Notes: generated from the sequence alone by a model not told the origin. Positions 42,942 through 52,372 are shown, counted from the stretch's first letter. The stretch: DNA of 64,000 nucleotides from Ruminiclostridium cellobioparum DSM 1351 = ATCC 15832 (GCF_000621505.1 NZ_JHYD01000010.1:124001-188000); one strand, 5' to 3'. Translations and numbers: made by a program.

Positions 42942-43613
42942 TTATATAAGTGCGGCAATAATTTCGATCCCGTTAATATGCATATTATAGAGGGCCATTA
43001 AATTGGTCAGATCACCGTTATGAATGCCCAGGTCATAGGTATCAACTGAGTTTATGGGAACGATGATCCGTGAACTTCTGTTTTGCTTGTTAAACCAGGT
43101 TTTCAAGGTGATTGAAAACTGCTGTACACAGATGTCGGTACAGTCGCCGGTGACAATAAATGTATTTATGTCCGGATTTTGCCCAAGCCAGTTTTGAAAT
43201 TCCTCTTCCAAAAAGCCATTGGTAGAGTTCTTCGGGATAAGTTTGTAACCTCCCGCATTTTTAATTTCATCAACCACCTCTGCCTCGTAAGTATCTTTCA
43301 GGCAATGAACGGGATAAGCTTCAAACTCAGGTGATGTCCCTGTATGATTGTCGGCAAAAGCCAGTTTGGAAATCCCCAGTTCATCACATTTTACAGATAA
43401 GCTTACAATCTCAGCTATCAGCTCCTCCACCCTTTTGCTCATTAAGGCTCCGCTCCTGGCAAAACCGTTTATCATGTCTATCATTACCAATGCAGTACGT
43501 GTTGAAGGCAGTTTCTCCAGTTCTATTGCTCCTGCTTCCTCAAACATTTTATATAAATCATACAGAGTTTTGGAGCTATCTCTTGCAAAATCCTCCATAC
43601 TTGTAAATTTCAT
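42942..43613 (-). CDS. pncA: Nicotinamidase-type isochorismatase-fold hydrolase
   Basis: The protein has 223 residues. The catalytic Asp lies in ALVMIDMINGFARSGAL, metal or substrate residues in FADNHTGTSPEFEAYPVHCLK, and the nucleophile Cys in VTGDCTDICVQQF. It deamidates nicotinamide to nicotinate, feeding PncB next door. GGGGG is 8 nt before ATG 43613. The function is supported mainly by the operon (nrtR-pncA-pncB). Confidence 0.88.
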   Translation of the reverse strand: MKFTSMEDFARDSSKTLYDLYKMFEEAGAIELEKLPSTRTALVMIDMINGFARSGALMSKRVEELIAEIVSLSVKCDELGISKLAFADNHTGTSPEFEAYPVHCLKDTYEAEVVDEIKNAGGYKLIPKNSTNGFLEEEFQNWLGQNPDINTFIVTGDCTDICVQQFSITLKTWFNKQNRSSRIIVPINSVDTYDLGIHNGDLTNLMALYNMHINGIEIIAALI

Positions 43614-43688
43614 AGGTACAACCCCCTTAAAATTCATTAATCTGTTCTTCCAACTACTCTTTAACAATTTTCCTTACAAATTATTCTT

Positions 43689-44603
43689 TTATTCATTTTC
43701 CTTGTTCCAGTCGGTATTGAATCTGTAAAGTTTAGATGGTCTGTGTCCTGCATCTTTTGTATATTGGTTCGTTTCAATCACCATATGGGCGGTTTTTCTT
43801 CTGAAATTAGCCTTTAACAGCTCAGTATCAAGAATCACCTCATACACCTGCTGAAGCTGTGTGAGTGTAAAAAGCTCCGGCATCAAATTGAAGGCTATAT
43901 CGGTATACTCTATTTTGGATCGGAGCCTTTCCAGGGCATATTCGATTATTCCGGCATGGTCGAAGGCAATTCCGCTGCATTCTTCTATACTTCCATAAGT
44001 TCTTACAGTTCTTCCGCTGACGGTTTTTACTTTTTTTATTACAGCCTCCAGATCCTTTTCGCCCTCACAGGCAAGTTTTAACTTATAGAGCCTTTGCTGT
44101 TCATATCCGGTGCCTGTCAAAGTCTTGTGCTCCTGAAACAATTTACACTGCACCGAAAACCATTTGGCATCGGCTGCGTCATTGTTTGCTACCACTTCCA
44201 AAGTGCTGCTGTCAGCCAATGCCATATAGGATGTACTTATGATTCTGGCTCTGGGGTCCCTGTCCACCTCCCCCCAGGTATACAGCTGTTCCATATAGAT
44301 ACTGTCTATATTGGTTTCCTCTTTTAATTCTCTTACAGCCGCCTGTTCAAGACTTTCATCCATTTTTGCAAAACCGCCCGGCAAGGCCCACTGGCCGATA
44401 AACGGGTGCTCGCCCCTTTTGATCAGCAGGAGCTTAAGCTCTTTATCGGGAAGAGTCCTGTAATTCCTTTTCTTCGCGTCGGTAACAGTAAATATAAGCA
44501 TATCCACCGTAACCGAAGGCCTTTCGTATTTGTACGGATTATAGGCTGCAAGGAATTCTTTTTCTGTCTGCCCGTGCGAATTTAGTTTTTCATTAGAAGC
44601 CAT
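43689..44603 (-). CDS. nrtR: NrtR-type NAD-metabolism repressor (Nudix plus winged helix)
   Basis: The protein has 304 residues. The N-terminal Nudix domain (about 25-160) has the box GGFAKMDESLEQAAVRELKEE, where the final Gly of the classical motif is Asn. The C-terminal winged helix (about 225-295) contains FTLTQLQQVYEVIL, ANFRRKTAHMV and GHRPSKLYRF, the NrtR pattern. NrtR binds ADP-ribose or NAD and represses NAD genes. ATG 44603 has AGGTGG at 5 nt. It leads the operon and is preceded by a promoter-dyad pair. Confidence 0.9.
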   Translation of the reverse strand: MASNEKLNSHGQTEKEFLAAYNPYKYERPSVTVDMLIFTVTDAKKRNYRTLPDKELKLLLIKRGEHPFIGQWALPGGFAKMDESLEQAAVRELKEETNIDSIYMEQLYTWGEVDRDPRARIISTSYMALADSSTLEVVANNDAADAKWFSVQCKLFQEHKTLTGTGYEQQRLYKLKLACEGEKDLEAVIKKVKTVSGRTVRTYGSIEECSGIAFDHAGIIEYALERLRSKIEYTDIAFNLMPELFTLTQLQQVYEVILDTELLKANFRRKTAHMVIETNQYTKDAGHRPSKLYRFNTDWNKENE

Positions 44604-44655
44604 TACATCCACCTATTTTTTCTATTATTTTATTTGCTTTTGTTCTTACCATTCT

Positions 44656-44707
44656 GTTATTATCATATTGTTAATAACATTATATTCCAGACATGGTTTA
44701 TTGTCAA
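44656..44707 (-). promoter_or_regulatory. nrtR operon promoter with dyad operator
   Basis: On the minus strand TTGACA (44707-44702), 17-bp spacer, TATAAT (44684-44679): a consensus sigma-A promoter. Directly downstream, GTTATTA-N9-TAATAAC (44656-44678) covers the transcription start. A dimer bound there would block initiation, as expected for NrtR autoregulation. Confidence 0.75.
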
Positions 44708-44803
44708 TCTTCCCCCTTCCAGTATGCAGCTTTTCATTATATAATTTCTATCAGGGATCGTATATATTAAAAATGATCAAATATCAGCCTTCAGGAGTGC
44801 AGC

Positions 44804-45550
44804 ATGTATTATATTGTTTTTGATCTGGAACTTAATCAGGACTTCTCTTCATCACAGAATAAATATGCCAATAGAGCCTCCGCACCCTTTGAGATCATTC
44901 AGATAGGTGCTGTTAAACTGGACGGGGAGTTCAATACCGTTAATACCTTTAACCGGTATGTAAAACCTGCGTTTTATGAAAAAATAAATCCATTTATAAC
45001 AGGATTGACAGGAATAACCACCGAACAGCTTCAGACAGAAGAAACATTTCCTGAAGTATACAGGCATTTTAAAGAATTTACAGGGGGGACCGGCTCTGTT
45101 TTCTGTGTATGGGGTTCCTCCGATGTGAAGGTATTATTCGGAAATGCGGGAATCCATGGTTTGAGCACCGGGTTTTTGTCAAAAAAATATATTAATATTC
45201 AGCCATATGCCTCCTTATATTTCAACTTTCCGGTAAAAAACCTGCTAAGACTTGAACATGCGGTTCAAGCCCTGAACATTCCCATTGATTATGCCTTTCA
45301 CAATGCCTTTCATGATGCTTACTATACCGCCGAAATATTTAAGAAAATCTACAATTGCTTTATGCAGCCAAAGTTTTATGATCCCTCTGTTATTCCTGAC
45401 AGGCCTCCGAGACAGCCTAAGAGGTCCATCGATATTGAAGGTCTTGTAATGCAATTTGAAAAAATGTATGACAGAGAGCTCACCCATGAAGAGAAAGGCA
45501 TGATATTACTTGCGTTTAAAATGGGAAAAACAGGCCAGTTCCTAAAATAA
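44804..45550 (+). CDS. DnaQ-like 3'-5' exonuclease (DEDDh, KapD-like)
   Basis: The protein has 248 residues. Exo I FDLELNQ, Exo II around VWGSSDVKVL, Exo III HNAFHDAYYTAEIF provide the acidic residues and catalytic His. A ~60-residue C-terminal tail is extra. Such stand-alone enzymes trim DNA or RNA ends. AGGAG is 6 nt before the ATG. It is divergent from nrtR. Confidence 0.87.
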   Translation: MYYIVFDLELNQDFSSSQNKYANRASAPFEIIQIGAVKLDGEFNTVNTFNRYVKPAFYEKINPFITGLTGITTEQLQTEETFPEVYRHFKEFTGGTGSVFCVWGSSDVKVLFGNAGIHGLSTGFLSKKYINIQPYASLYFNFPVKNLLRLEHAVQALNIPIDYAFHNAFHDAYYTAEIFKKIYNCFMQPKFYDPSVIPDRPPRQPKRSIDIEGLVMQFEKMYDRELTHEEKGMILLAFKMGKTGQFLK

Positions 45551-45641
45551 CTTATTTACCCATTTAAATATGCATACATTTTTGCAATTTTACTCAACAT
45601 AATTTATACTATTTAAAAGAGTTATTTACGGGGGCAAGCCA

Positions 45642-46520
45642 ATGATTGATTTACACATTCATACAACCTCCTCGGACGGCTCCGAGGAACCTGAAGAAAT
45701 TCTTAAGAAAGCCGGTCAATTGGGGTTGGAGTATATCTCCATCACTGATCACGATTCTATTGGTGCGTACCAAAAGCTGAGCAGGAATAATACAAGAAAT
45801 CTTTTCAAAGGTAAAATCATACCCGGCTGTGAGTTCACTGCGGTACACAATGGAAAACCCATTGAAATACTGGGTTACGGTATTGATTTAGATATAATAG
45901 AAGCCGCCGGTATTGTTTCAGATGAAAAATTCCTTCAAAGAGAAAACGGATACCTGAAAAAATTGATGGAAGTGTGTGAAGACCTTAATCTTACGTATAG
46001 CAAAGAGCTGTCAATAAAGGGTACGAAATATTTTGCATCACAGGTGCTGCATTCAGATTTGAGAAAGTATCCCGAAAATGAAAAATATATGGGAAAAGCT
46101 ATCTGGGAGAATTTGAATGCCTTTTACAGGACTTGTGTCACCAATGAAAGCAGTCCTTTTTTCCTGGATCAGCTAAAAGACTGCCTATCGGCCGGGGAAA
46201 CTGCCGGCCTGATCAAAGCTGCAGGCGGGAAGGCATTTCTGGCTCATCCCTACGTATATTTTGAAACGGATTATAAAGAATTTCTGGACTCCATAGTAAT
46301 GCTCAACGTTCTCGATGGTATAGAATGCTACCACTCTCTCCATTCAGCCGACAGGACAAGGTATCTTCTCGATTACTGCCGTGAGCACAATTTGTACTCT
46401 TCGGGAGGAAGTGATTATCACGGCAAACTTAAACCCGCCGTTAACCTTGGAGAAAGCATCAGAGGGGTAAAAATACCTTACGATATATTGGCACCATGGC
46501 TTCCGTCAAATTTAATATAA
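45642..46520 (+). CDS. PHP-domain phosphoesterase (TrpH/YciV-like)
   Basis: The protein has 292 residues. Metal motifs: MIDLHIHTTSSDGSEEPEEIL, SITDHDSIGA, GCEFTA, FLAHPY and a C-terminal GSDYHG. The family includes 3',5'-nucleotide phosphatases and 5'-3' exonucleases. GGGGG is 7 nt before the ATG. It may be transcribed with the upstream exonuclease (91-bp gap). Its last 9 bp overlap the convergent stalk-domain gene. Confidence 0.88.
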   Translation: MIDLHIHTTSSDGSEEPEEILKKAGQLGLEYISITDHDSIGAYQKLSRNNTRNLFKGKIIPGCEFTAVHNGKPIEILGYGIDLDIIEAAGIVSDEKFLQRENGYLKKLMEVCEDLNLTYSKELSIKGTKYFASQVLHSDLRKYPENEKYMGKAIWENLNAFYRTCVTNESSPFFLDQLKDCLSAGETAGLIKAAGGKAFLAHPYVYFETDYKEFLDSIVMLNVLDGIECYHSLHSADRTRYLLDYCREHNLYSSGGSDYHGKLKPAVNLGESIRGVKIPYDILAPWLPSNLI

Positions 46521-47663
46521 AGCATTTAATGCTTGTTGGTCGCCTTCAACCTCCATTTGGCTTTCATCCGGTGTTTCAACAGCAAAATTCCCATTATAAT
46601 TGCGGTATTCATAGGTTTCGCTTGAGCTGTAAAGATACCTTCCGAAATAATCCGAATCCAGATACTCACTATGGGTTAGAGTGATCCTGTCTATAAGGTG
46701 ATTGTTTTTATTTATACTGATTTCCAGATAAGTATCTACAGGTTCAAATTCATAATCTTCTTTATTTGCATGCAGAAATGCATTTCCTTTCAGAAGAATT
46801 GTATTGTCTTTTTTATTTTCCTGAATGGTCAGCCCGCAATACAATATGTCGGAAATTTCAAAGCTGCCTGCATCATAGTTCAGTATCCAGTCCTTATACT
46901 CCTGTTCTGAAATTAATTTCTTTTCCCACCGGTCCTTAAAGAAATTCTTTGAATATATATAGTTATTATTTAGATAATACTCACTGATACCGGTATCTGA
47001 ACCATTCGCAGAGTCCCTTCCATTACCCTTTATAGTCATTATCATTTTTTCCTTATCAACCTTGCTCACTGTTGACGCTTTACCGGTCACCGGATAATCC
47101 CCGTAATCCGATATGGATTCCTTTGAGTATTCCACTTCATATCTGCCAGCCGCTTTTGATGCGGCAACAGCTTTATCAAGAGCAGCTTTAACCCTGTTAT
47201 AATCGCTGGGCTTTTGAATATATACGCTTTTCTGTTCAGCATCCCATGCATATTTCATATCCAGCAGCTGCGCTGTGGATTTTGCAGGTATGTAATATAT
47301 ATTTTTATAAAAAACAGGCGCAGCATTGAGTACTTCCGAGGACTTACCCACTGCTGCCTTTGTGCTGTCAACCGTCATTTTGATCTGCTTTTTGCCGGTA
47401 TTGATTATCAGGTTCTTTTGGTTTTTGTCCAGTTGGATATGCTTGTTGTCATTGGGAATCCCAAGCTTGACCAGCAGTTCTTTACCGTTTAACAGTATCT
47501 GACCGTTGACAGTAATCGGATTGCTGCTGAACCTGACCTGCTGCCCGCCGACAAACACTTTAACATTTGCACTTTCCGCAATGTTGACGGCAGCATATGA
47601 ATAACTGTTAACACCCAGGCAAATTAACAATGCCGACAATAATCCCGCTATAATTTTCTTCAT
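46512..47663 (-). CDS. Exported protein with copper-amine-oxidase-N stalk domain
   Basis: The protein has 383 residues. The signal peptide ends near AAVN (about residue 25). A stalk domain of the copper amine oxidase N-terminal type (about 30-150; VFVGGQQVRFSSNPITVNGQILLNGKELLVKLG, YYIPAKSTAQLLDMKYAWDAEQKSVYIQK) is followed by a beta-rich domain of unknown function. Start ATG 47663; the GTG at 47675 overlaps the AAAGG site. A wall-associated role is likely from the domain alone. Confidence 0.78.
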   Translation of the reverse strand: MKKIIAGLLSALLICLGVNSYSYAAVNIAESANVKVFVGGQQVRFSSNPITVNGQILLNGKELLVKLGIPNDNKHIQLDKNQKNLIINTGKKQIKMTVDSTKAAVGKSSEVLNAAPVFYKNIYYIPAKSTAQLLDMKYAWDAEQKSVYIQKPSDYNRVKAALDKAVAASKAAGRYEVEYSKESISDYGDYPVTGKASTVSKVDKEKMIMTIKGNGRDSANGSDTGISEYYLNNNYIYSKNFFKDRWEKKLISEQEYKDWILNYDAGSFEISDILYCGLTIQENKKDNTILLKGNAFLHANKEDYEFEPVDTYLEISINKNNHLIDRITLTHSEYLDSDYFGRYLYSSSETYEYRNYNGNFAVETPDESQMEVEGDQQALNALY

Positions 47664-47714
47664 GTATTTCTTCACCTTTTACTATAAATGCTTATCACAC
47701 ATATTTAATTTAAC

Positions 47715-47739
47715 TGACAAAAAGGTCACCTTTTTGTCA
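47715..47739 (-). terminator. Palindrome spanning the bcp stop codon
   Basis: TGACAAAAAGGT and ACCTTTTTGTCA pair across the stop codon with a 1-nt centre; T-runs are inside the stem. A weak terminator or 3'-end stabiliser. Confidence 0.4.
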
Positions 47740-48187
47740 ACAAATCCAGTACTTCCTCAGCATGTCCTTCAGGAGATACCTTTTGGAACACTTTTTGAAT
47801 CACCATTTCCTCATCAATAATAAAAGTAGACCTTATGATGCCCATATACGTTTTTCCATACATCTTCCTTTCTCCCCAGGCACCGTAGGCTTCGGAAACC
47901 TTATGATCCTCATCGCTCAGGAGATAAAAAGGTAGATTGTATTTATTCCTGAATTTATCATGAGATTTTTCCCCGTCAGGACTGATTCCCACAACTACCG
48001 CTCCTGCCTCGAGAATATAATCATAAACATCCCTGAAGCCGCATGCTTCTTTGGTACAGCCAGGGGTATCATCCTTGGGATAAAAATATAAAACGATCTT
48101 TTTGCCTTTGAAATCAGAGAGACTGACTTCTTTATCATCAGTTGTCTTAAGCACAAAATTCACAGCTTTTTCTCCTGCCTTGAGCAT
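47726..48187 (-). CDS. bcp: Thioredoxin-dependent thiol peroxidase (Bcp/PrxQ)
   Basis: The protein has 153 residues. The peroxiredoxin motif YFYPKDDTPGCTKEACGFRD carries the peroxidatic Cys and a resolving Cys five residues later. It reduces peroxides with thioredoxin. ATG 48187 has GGAGG at 9 nt; the ATG at 48193 is only 3 nt from the site. Monocistronic, divergent from the next gene. Confidence 0.95.
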   Translation of the reverse strand: MLKAGEKAVNFVLKTTDDKEVSLSDFKGKKIVLYFYPKDDTPGCTKEACGFRDVYDYILEAGAVVVGISPDGEKSHDKFRNKYNLPFYLLSDEDHKVSEAYGAWGERKMYGKTYMGIIRSTFIIDEEMVIQKVFQKVSPEGHAEEVLDLLTKR

Positions 48188-48457
48188 TTGCATACACCTC
48201 CGCTATGTCGCTACGTAATATTAACATCTATTGAATATATGTACCACCTATGGCCAATGGTAAACATAAGGGTTGCGGATGGTAAAGTTTGTACTCTTAT
48301 TAAAATAGGTTTCTATATTATTTATATCAGAAAAAAATGAAAAATGGAATATTTTGTTTCACTCCTTAATACTATATACCAATAGGTTGTACAAATAACC
48401 TGCTGCGGTTATCGCGACCAATACTATTAAATATATTTGGTATTAGGGAGGTAAGCT

Positions 48458-49279
48458 ATGGACAGTATAAAAAAATTTCTTGCGGGCTTCTTGAATAAAA
48501 TAGCTTATGAGGCACTAAGGTATCAGCTGGCAATCTGTCTGGCCGGAATTACCGGTGTTATAACACATGCCTATGCCACTAATAACAAATATCTGCTTCC
48601 TTATACGATAATTCTGTCCCTGTCTGCCGCATTAGGCATAGGCTTTTTCTGCATTTATATATTCCGTCTGCATAATCCCGTATATAAAATTTATTTAAAA
48701 ACCGATTTTAAATACGTAATACTAAAAAAGTACTGTACCTATCAATATAAAAGTTATACAACCATGGAGTATAAAAAGAGAATCAAACTCAAAGTAACTG
48801 GAAAAAATATTGATAGGTATTATGATAAATACAATTGGACCGGTTACGGAAAAGTCAGCATTACAAGCAATGTGAAAGACCATAAGATTTTAATGACTGC
48901 AAAGAGAGATGCTTTTCAGCAGCTTGAGGTTTATTTCGGCAAGAGCTATAAGAAAGGTGACATAATAGAATTTTGTCTTACCTATATGTTTGAAGATGTG
49001 GAAAACAAGGCCATACCCATACTCTCAACCACAATTGTGGAACCTACAAGCGATTTAAACCTGAAGGTTATACTTCCCAAAACATTCGGGATTGCCAAGG
49101 CATCCTTCGAAGCTTTTCCCTGTATAGACAGCCGGCTGCCCCTGGTTAGCGGAGAGCTGTTTTTTGATGACAGCACCGTTGAAGATAATACGACAACAGC
49201 TGTCGAATGGTCGGTCCCGGAGCCTTTAATGCTGTTGGTCTATTCAATCAAATGGGATATGCAAAAAAATGATTTATAA
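48458..49279 (+). CDS. Two-TM protein with a beta-rich cytoplasmic domain, unknown
   Basis: The protein has 273 residues. Two close membrane helices (about 24-42 and 48-70) are followed by about 200 residues of alternating strands with aromatic residues (NWTGYGKVSITSNVKDHKIL, then QLEVYFGKSYKKGDIIEFC and STTIVEPTSDLNLKVILP). The layout recalls two-TM beta-rich effector proteins of antiphage systems, but no sensor or nucleotidyltransferase gene is adjacent, so this is only a shape resemblance. GGGAGG is 6 nt before the ATG. Confidence 0.7.
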   Translation: MDSIKKFLAGFLNKIAYEALRYQLAICLAGITGVITHAYATNNKYLLPYTIILSLSAALGIGFFCIYIFRLHNPVYKIYLKTDFKYVILKKYCTYQYKSYTTMEYKKRIKLKVTGKNIDRYYDKYNWTGYGKVSITSNVKDHKILMTAKRDAFQQLEVYFGKSYKKGDIIEFCLTYMFEDVENKAIPILSTTIVEPTSDLNLKVILPKTFGIAKASFEAFPCIDSRLPLVSGELFFDDSTVEDNTTTAVEWSVPEPLMLLVYSIKWDMQKNDL

Positions 49280-49395
49280 TTAAAAAAACACTTATAATGT
49301 AACGAATTTTGGGGAAAGATTATATAATGTACTAAAGCAAAAATTTTGCTAGAAACGAAGGGTGAGATTATGAACGATTAGTATTCGAAATCCAT

Positions 49396-49439
49396 AAAAA
49401 TCCAGAAGAGTTTTATAAAATAAAACTTTCTGGATTTTT
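49396..49439. terminator. Terminator between convergent transcripts
   Basis: AAAATCCAGA/TCTGGATTTT with an AT-rich 22-nt loop, T-run on the plus strand and A-run on the other side. Confidence 0.55.
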
Positions 49440-49458
49440 AGCTTATACTGCATTTCGC

Positions 49459-50271
49459 TTATTCTTCAATGAATTTTACCAGTTCATCGTTAAATTTGTC
49501 GCGTTCATCGTAGAAAGTCGCATGGCCGCTGTATCTGAAGGGTAATAATCTAGAGTTTTTAATACCCTGTTTTTGTATTTCTCCCAGCTGGAAGGGTACA
49601 ACCCTGTCATGGATGCCATGAATGATCAAAGTCGGAACATTTATTGTCTCCAGGTCATAAAACAGCACTTCGTTCAGCCAGGTATTGGCTATAGCTGCCG
49701 TAGACCAGCTGGCCGCCTGCAGTCCCAGCTGGAAGAACCATTCCGAAAGTGCCCCGGTTATACGCTGGTAAAAAAATATATCCCCGAAATCCTGAAGCAT
49801 CTTTGGCCTGTCATTGTAGGTTCCTTTAATGATTTGAAGAACTACGTCCTTTTCTATTCCGTATGGAAAATTCGGCCGTTTTACAAGGCTGGGAGCTGCC
49901 GCATCAAACAGCGCAAGCTTGGCTGCTCCATGTCCATTATGACGGGCCATGTATCTTATTGCAATGGCTCCCCCCGTGGAATGTCCCCCCAGTGTGAAGT
50001 TTTGCAATCCCAGTGCGTCAACCACACCTTTGACATCATCAGCCAGCGTGTTATAGTCATATCCGCTCCAGGGCTTATCCGAGAAGCCGAAGCCTCTTGT
50101 ATCTATCCCGATGCACCTGAAGCCCAGCTTTGGAAGCTGGTTGAACTGGTATTCAAACAATCTGTTGCTTCCCGGCCAGCCGTGCAAAAACAGGATTGTC
50201 TTATTCCCCGCCGGGTTAAGGTCTTCAACATAGATCTTTACATTTGTATCAACAGTAATATAGTATCCCAC
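49459..50271 (-). CDS. Alpha/beta hydrolase
   Basis: The protein has 270 residues. The oxyanion motif LFLHGWPGSN is followed by a nucleophile elbow GGHSTGG (Ser98), an acid region around IHGIHDRVVPFQ and a catalytic His in YSGHATFYDE. The closest known shapes are non-haem peroxidase/esterase-like hydrolases; substrate unknown. The start is GTG with GGAGG 5 nt upstream. It follows the endonuclease-IV-like gene by 78 bp. Confidence 0.9.
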   Translation of the reverse strand: MGYYITVDTNVKIYVEDLNPAGNKTILFLHGWPGSNRLFEYQFNQLPKLGFRCIGIDTRGFGFSDKPWSGYDYNTLADDVKGVVDALGLQNFTLGGHSTGGAIAIRYMARHNGHGAAKLALFDAAAPSLVKRPNFPYGIEKDVVLQIIKGTYNDRPKMLQDFGDIFFYQRITGALSEWFFQLGLQAASWSTAAIANTWLNEVLFYDLETINVPTLIIHGIHDRVVPFQLGEIQKQGIKNSRLLPFRYSGHATFYDERDKFNDELVKFIEE

Positions 50272-50349
50272 AAATACCTCCTGTACAAAAACTCATTCAT
50301 TGCATGAATTTGTTATCTCAAGTATATAATTATGAATACTATAGTTGAT

Positions 50350-51168
50350 TTATAACCGTTTATACGCATTCTTCAATAATAAAGCATCCTTCTCCACCAC
50401 CGGCCCTTCCGAAATCACGCAGCCTTTGACCTTGAAATCCTTTAAGGCTTTCAGGCAGTCCACATAGTTAAAGTCACTTTCAAACAGACGTATATGATTC
50501 CTCTCGCCCTTTTCATTGTATTGTATACCCCCCATATGGATGTGGAGATCGTCCAGTGCATCTCTGCCAAGCTGATCCAGAATGTTTTGCAAAATTCCGG
50601 CAAAATCATTGTAATTTTTCAGGCATCCGTTTCCCCTGGCATGAATGTGTGAGAAATCGATGCATAATTTGCAGGTCCTCACTTCCTTGCACAGGCCGAT
50701 CAATTCCTCAAGCGTGCCAAACTGCGTTCCCTTCCCGGTGGTTTCAAGCCTGTAGTCTATTCCCTTGTATGGAAGTTTCGACAGGTTTTCCTTTATGGTA
50801 ATGAATGTCTCCTCTTTCGAATCATTTAAATAATAGCCGGGATGGAAGACCAGGCTTCTCCCCTCAACCTTTGCCAGGCCCTCCATGGCATTTTTTATTC
50901 TTTCCAGGGACTGCTCCTGCTTTTCTTTTTCATCTGCATTCAAATTTATATAATGTGAAGCATGTGCCGACAAATAAAAATTATTTTCCAGTTTAGCCCT
51001 TAAGATACTCTCCTTATTGTTATCCGTTACATTGACATTTCTCACGAAAAGAAGTTCCATGGCATCCAGACCTATTGACTCTAAAAAATAAATTCCGACG
51101 GCGTAATTCATGTTCCTTAACCCGCTGTATATCGGCAAACCTGATATTCCAAACAATAATTTATCCAT
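50350..51168 (-). CDS. Endonuclease IV-like TIM-barrel protein
   Basis: The protein has 272 residues, near the Nfo length (about 280). Metal-ligand positions are kept: SAHASHYINL, LVFHPG, RLETTGKGTQFG, CIDFSHIHARGNG, DLHIHMGGI, ISEGP. It probably incises apurinic sites, though some relatives are sugar isomerases. The ribosome-binding site is weak, and an upstream frame to 51210 is not better. A TIM-barrel isomerase gene lies 154 bp upstream. Confidence 0.78.
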   Translation of the reverse strand: MDKLLFGISGLPIYSGLRNMNYAVGIYFLESIGLDAMELLFVRNVNVTDNNKESILRAKLENNFYLSAHASHYINLNADEKEKQEQSLERIKNAMEGLAKVEGRSLVFHPGYYLNDSKEETFITIKENLSKLPYKGIDYRLETTGKGTQFGTLEELIGLCKEVRTCKLCIDFSHIHARGNGCLKNYNDFAGILQNILDQLGRDALDDLHIHMGGIQYNEKGERNHIRLFESDFNYVDCLKALKDFKVKGCVISEGPVVEKDALLLKNAYKRL

Positions 51169-51322
51169 ATTAATTATCCATGTACTTTTGATTAACTGCA
51201 TAAAAAACATATCATAGATTATTGTATCTATATTGCCGGTTAATATTACAGCTGCCTGAGAATACCAAAAAAATCAAAAAAGTATCCCAAAATAAGCAAT
51301 TTAGCCTTTTAATTCCTGCCAC

Positions 51323-52312
51323 TCAGTCATTCTTTAACGCGTCATCAAAAGCTACTGTGGACGGGCTGAAGTTAATGTTTTTAACAAAACTGCAGGCCTC
51401 AGTCGCACCAAATATCCTGTCCATACCGCTGTCCTCCCACTCGACGGACAGAGGGCCCTGATAACCGGCGCCGTTCAAAACACGTATTATCTTGTCAAAA
51501 TCAACATCTCCATGCCCCAGGGAAACAAAGTTCCAGCCCCTTCTCATATCACCAAAGGTCAGATGTGAACCGAGTATTCCGCTTCTTCCGTCCAGATTCA
51601 CCGAAGTATCCTTCATGTGTACATGATAGACCCTGTCAATGAAGTCACTTAAGAAAATTGTGGGATTTACGCCCTGCCAGATAAGATGGCTGGGATCAAA
51701 GTTGATCCCCAGTGTGGGCCTGTAATTGAAAGCTTTTAAGAGCCTTTTGGTAGTATAATAATCAAAGGCTATTTCTGTGGGGTGCACCTCAAGGGCAAAT
51801 TTGACGCCACACTCATCAAACACGTCAAAAATAGGTGTCCAGAGCTCCACCTGCTCGGTATATGCATCGGCTATCATTTGTTCACTGGTCTGCGGGAAGG
51901 AATACCAGTACTTCCATACCGCAGAGCCCATAAAACCGGTGACAACATCACAGCCCATGGCTTTTGCAGCCCTGGCAGTATATTTCATCTCCTCAATGGC
52001 CCATGCTCTTATTTTTTCAGGCTGCCCTGCAAATTCCGCCGGAGCAAAGCCGTCAAGCCTTGGATCCCATAAATCACCTACACACTGTCCCGTTAAATGT
52101 GCTCCCAGTGCCTTGCAGATCAAACCATGCCTTTTGAGGGTCTCTTTTATTTCCTTTACATAACCTTCGTCACTTGCTGCCCTGCGGCAATTTATCTGTC
52201 CCCAGGTGGCTAATTCCAAACCGTCATAGCCCATTTCCCTTGCAGTTCTGCACATCTCTTCCAGTGGCAGGTCGGCCCACTGTCCTGTAAATAATGTTAC
52301 CGGTCGTCCCAT
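51323..52312 (-). CDS. Sugar phosphate isomerase/epimerase (TIM barrel)
   Basis: The protein has 329 residues of the xylose-isomerase-like TIM-barrel family. Motifs: MGYDGLELATWG, GFMGSAVW, ALEVHPTEIAFD, INFDPSHLIWQG, VYHVHMKDT and LSVEWEDSG supply the metal site. It follows a Gfo/Idh/MocA dehydrogenase; such pairs convert sugars or inositols by oxidation and epimerisation. AGGAGG is well placed. Last gene of the CUT2 operon. Confidence 0.88.
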   Translation of the reverse strand: MGRPVTLFTGQWADLPLEEMCRTAREMGYDGLELATWGQINCRRAASDEGYVKEIKETLKRHGLICKALGAHLTGQCVGDLWDPRLDGFAPAEFAGQPEKIRAWAIEEMKYTARAAKAMGCDVVTGFMGSAVWKYWYSFPQTSEQMIADAYTEQVELWTPIFDVFDECGVKFALEVHPTEIAFDYYTTKRLLKAFNYRPTLGINFDPSHLIWQGVNPTIFLSDFIDRVYHVHMKDTSVNLDGRSGILGSHLTFGDMRRGWNFVSLGHGDVDFDKIIRVLNGAGYQGPLSVEWEDSGMDRIFGATEACSFVKNINFSPSTVAFDDALKND

Positions 52313-52372
52313 TATAAATCCTCCTTATAAATAAAATTTTTATAGTTAATTGCCAATACATTGCTGATAGTT

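Noticed and set aside
48458-49279. Cap15-type CBASS effector
   Set aside because: The two-TM plus beta layout is similar, but no cyclase gene is adjacent and the typical domain motifs are not seen.
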